From NCBI GenBank assembly GCA_045603585.1, contig JAZUMK010000027.1, forward strand, positions 82,708-146,707: 64,000 nucleotides of DNA, in the 5' to 3' direction. Made by a program: the position numbers and the translations under genes. The stretch is from SFEL01 sp045603585. GTDB lineage: Bacteria > Bacillota > Clostridia > Christensenellales > CAG-138. Every line of letters begins with the position of its first letter. Position 1 is the stretch's first letter. Shown here in pieces: positions 63,717-64,000 of this stretch. The notes under the pieces are model-generated. The model was not told the origin of the DNA. It worked only from the letters and a program-made list of their open reading frames with translations, and searched no databases.

Positions 63717-63944
63717 ATGTGGAACAACTGGAATGGAAATAACTGGTGGTGGATCATCATCCTGCTTCTGGTCATCGGCGGCTGGGGCAACAACGGCTGC
63801 GGCTGCGATAACAGCTGCGACAATATGTGGTGGATCATCATCCTGCTGCTCATCATCGGCGGCGGCTGGGGCAATAACGGCTGCGGCTGCGACGACCGTT
63901 TTGGCTGCGGCAATAACAACGGCTGCGGCTGTGGCTGCAACTAA
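63717..63944 (+). CDS. Small internally duplicated Trp/Ile/Leu and Gly/Asn/Cys protein
   Basis: The protein has 75 residues. A hydrophobic block (WWIIILLLVIGGWG) followed by NNGCGCD occurs twice, 27 residues apart, and the end is a Gly/Asn/Cys tail with ten Cys in the whole protein. At the DNA level the repeat spacing is 81 bases (63747 and 63828). AAGGAGG (63698-63704) lies 12 bases before ATG. Short hydrophobic Gly- and Cys-rich proteins are known among spore proteins of Bacilli (YjcZ-like), but I cannot assign this one to a family. The DNA around it ends in a G/C-rich hairpin at the window edge. Confidence 0.7.
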   Translation: MWNNWNGNNWWWIIILLLVIGGWGNNGCGCDNSCDNMWWIIILLLIIGGGWGNNGCGCDDRFGCGNNNGCGCGCN

Positions 63945-63960
63945 TTTCGCCTGATAAACA

Positions 63961-64000
63961 AAAGGGAGAGGGAGTCTAGCCCGCCCCCCCCCTTTTTTTT
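63961..64000 (+). terminator. Likely terminator at the window edge
   Basis: AAAGGGAGAGGG can pair with the following C-rich and T run (CCCGCCC then T). The C and T runs are long, so a sequencing slip is possible; the window ends here. Confidence 0.5.

Noticed and set aside
63985..64000. Homopolymer C and T run as a biological low-complexity signal
   Set aside because: It fits the end of a terminator and may include sequencing slippage; it also coincides with the window edge.

Overview
The window reads as chromosomal DNA from a low-to-mid GC, Gram-positive, probably spore-forming member of the Clostridia (Firmicutes). The reasons are strong AGGAGG-type ribosome sites, sigma-A promoters with 16-18 bp spacers, and Firmicutes-type RNA switches (tetrahydrofolate, SAM-I and lysine). 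A CIRCE-HrcA heat-shock operon, a BofA fragment next to a YaaL/DUF2508 gene, ClpC, MutS2, ZapA and the lepA-hemW-hrcA-grpE-dnaK-dnaJ-prmA-rsmE-mtaB-HIT-rpsU order point the same way. No species can be named from the sequence. I see no phage, insertion sequence, CRISPR array or rRNA. Two tRNA genes are present, Asn(GTT) and Val(CAC).

Layout. 1-1128 (minus): THF riboswitch, folT, DUF2508, bofA (cut by the window edge). 1190-5638: a propeller-type lipoprotein diverges from a zinc-ribbon/SH3 membrane protein, followed by two small genes. 5706-8940 (minus): S41 protease, a P-loop-like protein with an altered Walker A, and SAM-riboswitch-controlled metK. 8956-10032 (plus): ttcA-like gene and DUF1294. 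10033-12928 (minus): flavodoxin-like, dfrA, thyA, an RluA-type pseudouridine synthase. 13031-13185: tRNA-Asn. 13283-25120 (minus): GNAT, an EF-G paralogue, then a likely transcript zapA / U32 / mutS2 / DUF523 / response regulator / sensor kinase / HtrA. 25293-27282 (plus): lysine riboswitch plus NhaC-family transporter. 27304-32197 (minus): MgtC-like, lipoprotein, amidase, clpC.

32198-32677 holds a near-perfect tandem duplication of a ~179 bp cassette. Each copy looks like promoter, short structured RNA and terminator. 32678-41616 (minus) is a tightly packed run with overlapping ends: pdp, polA, coaE, lytic transglycosylase, solute-binding lipoprotein, lspA, rluD, a hypothetical gene. 41689-42639 carries an Amidase_6 protein and tRNA-Val, followed by a hairpin-rich element that ends in a second copy of the tRNA 3' end. 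42640-44781 encodes a fusion of a microbial PARG-like domain with an ADP-ribosylglycohydrolase. MATE and EamA transporters follow, then the chaperone/translation operon (47482-59057), LUD and GIY-YIG genes, an ECF sigma/anti-sigma pair, glyS, and a tiny internally duplicated Trp/Ile/Leu and Gly/Asn/Cys protein at the right edge.

How it fits together. Folate import (folT under THF control) and thyA-dfrA supply one-carbon and dTMP metabolism. MetK and the NhaC-type transporter are tied to SAM and lysine by riboswitches. The response regulator-kinase-HtrA set, ClpC and HrcA/GrpE/DnaK/DnaJ form a protein-quality network. The least explained items are the duplicated RNA cassette upstream of clpC, the tRNA-linked structured element, the PARG-ARH fusion and the small duplicated protein. 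Gene starts given here are often downstream of the longest possible ORF and were chosen from ribosome-binding sites and family alignments recalled from knowledge. No database search was run.
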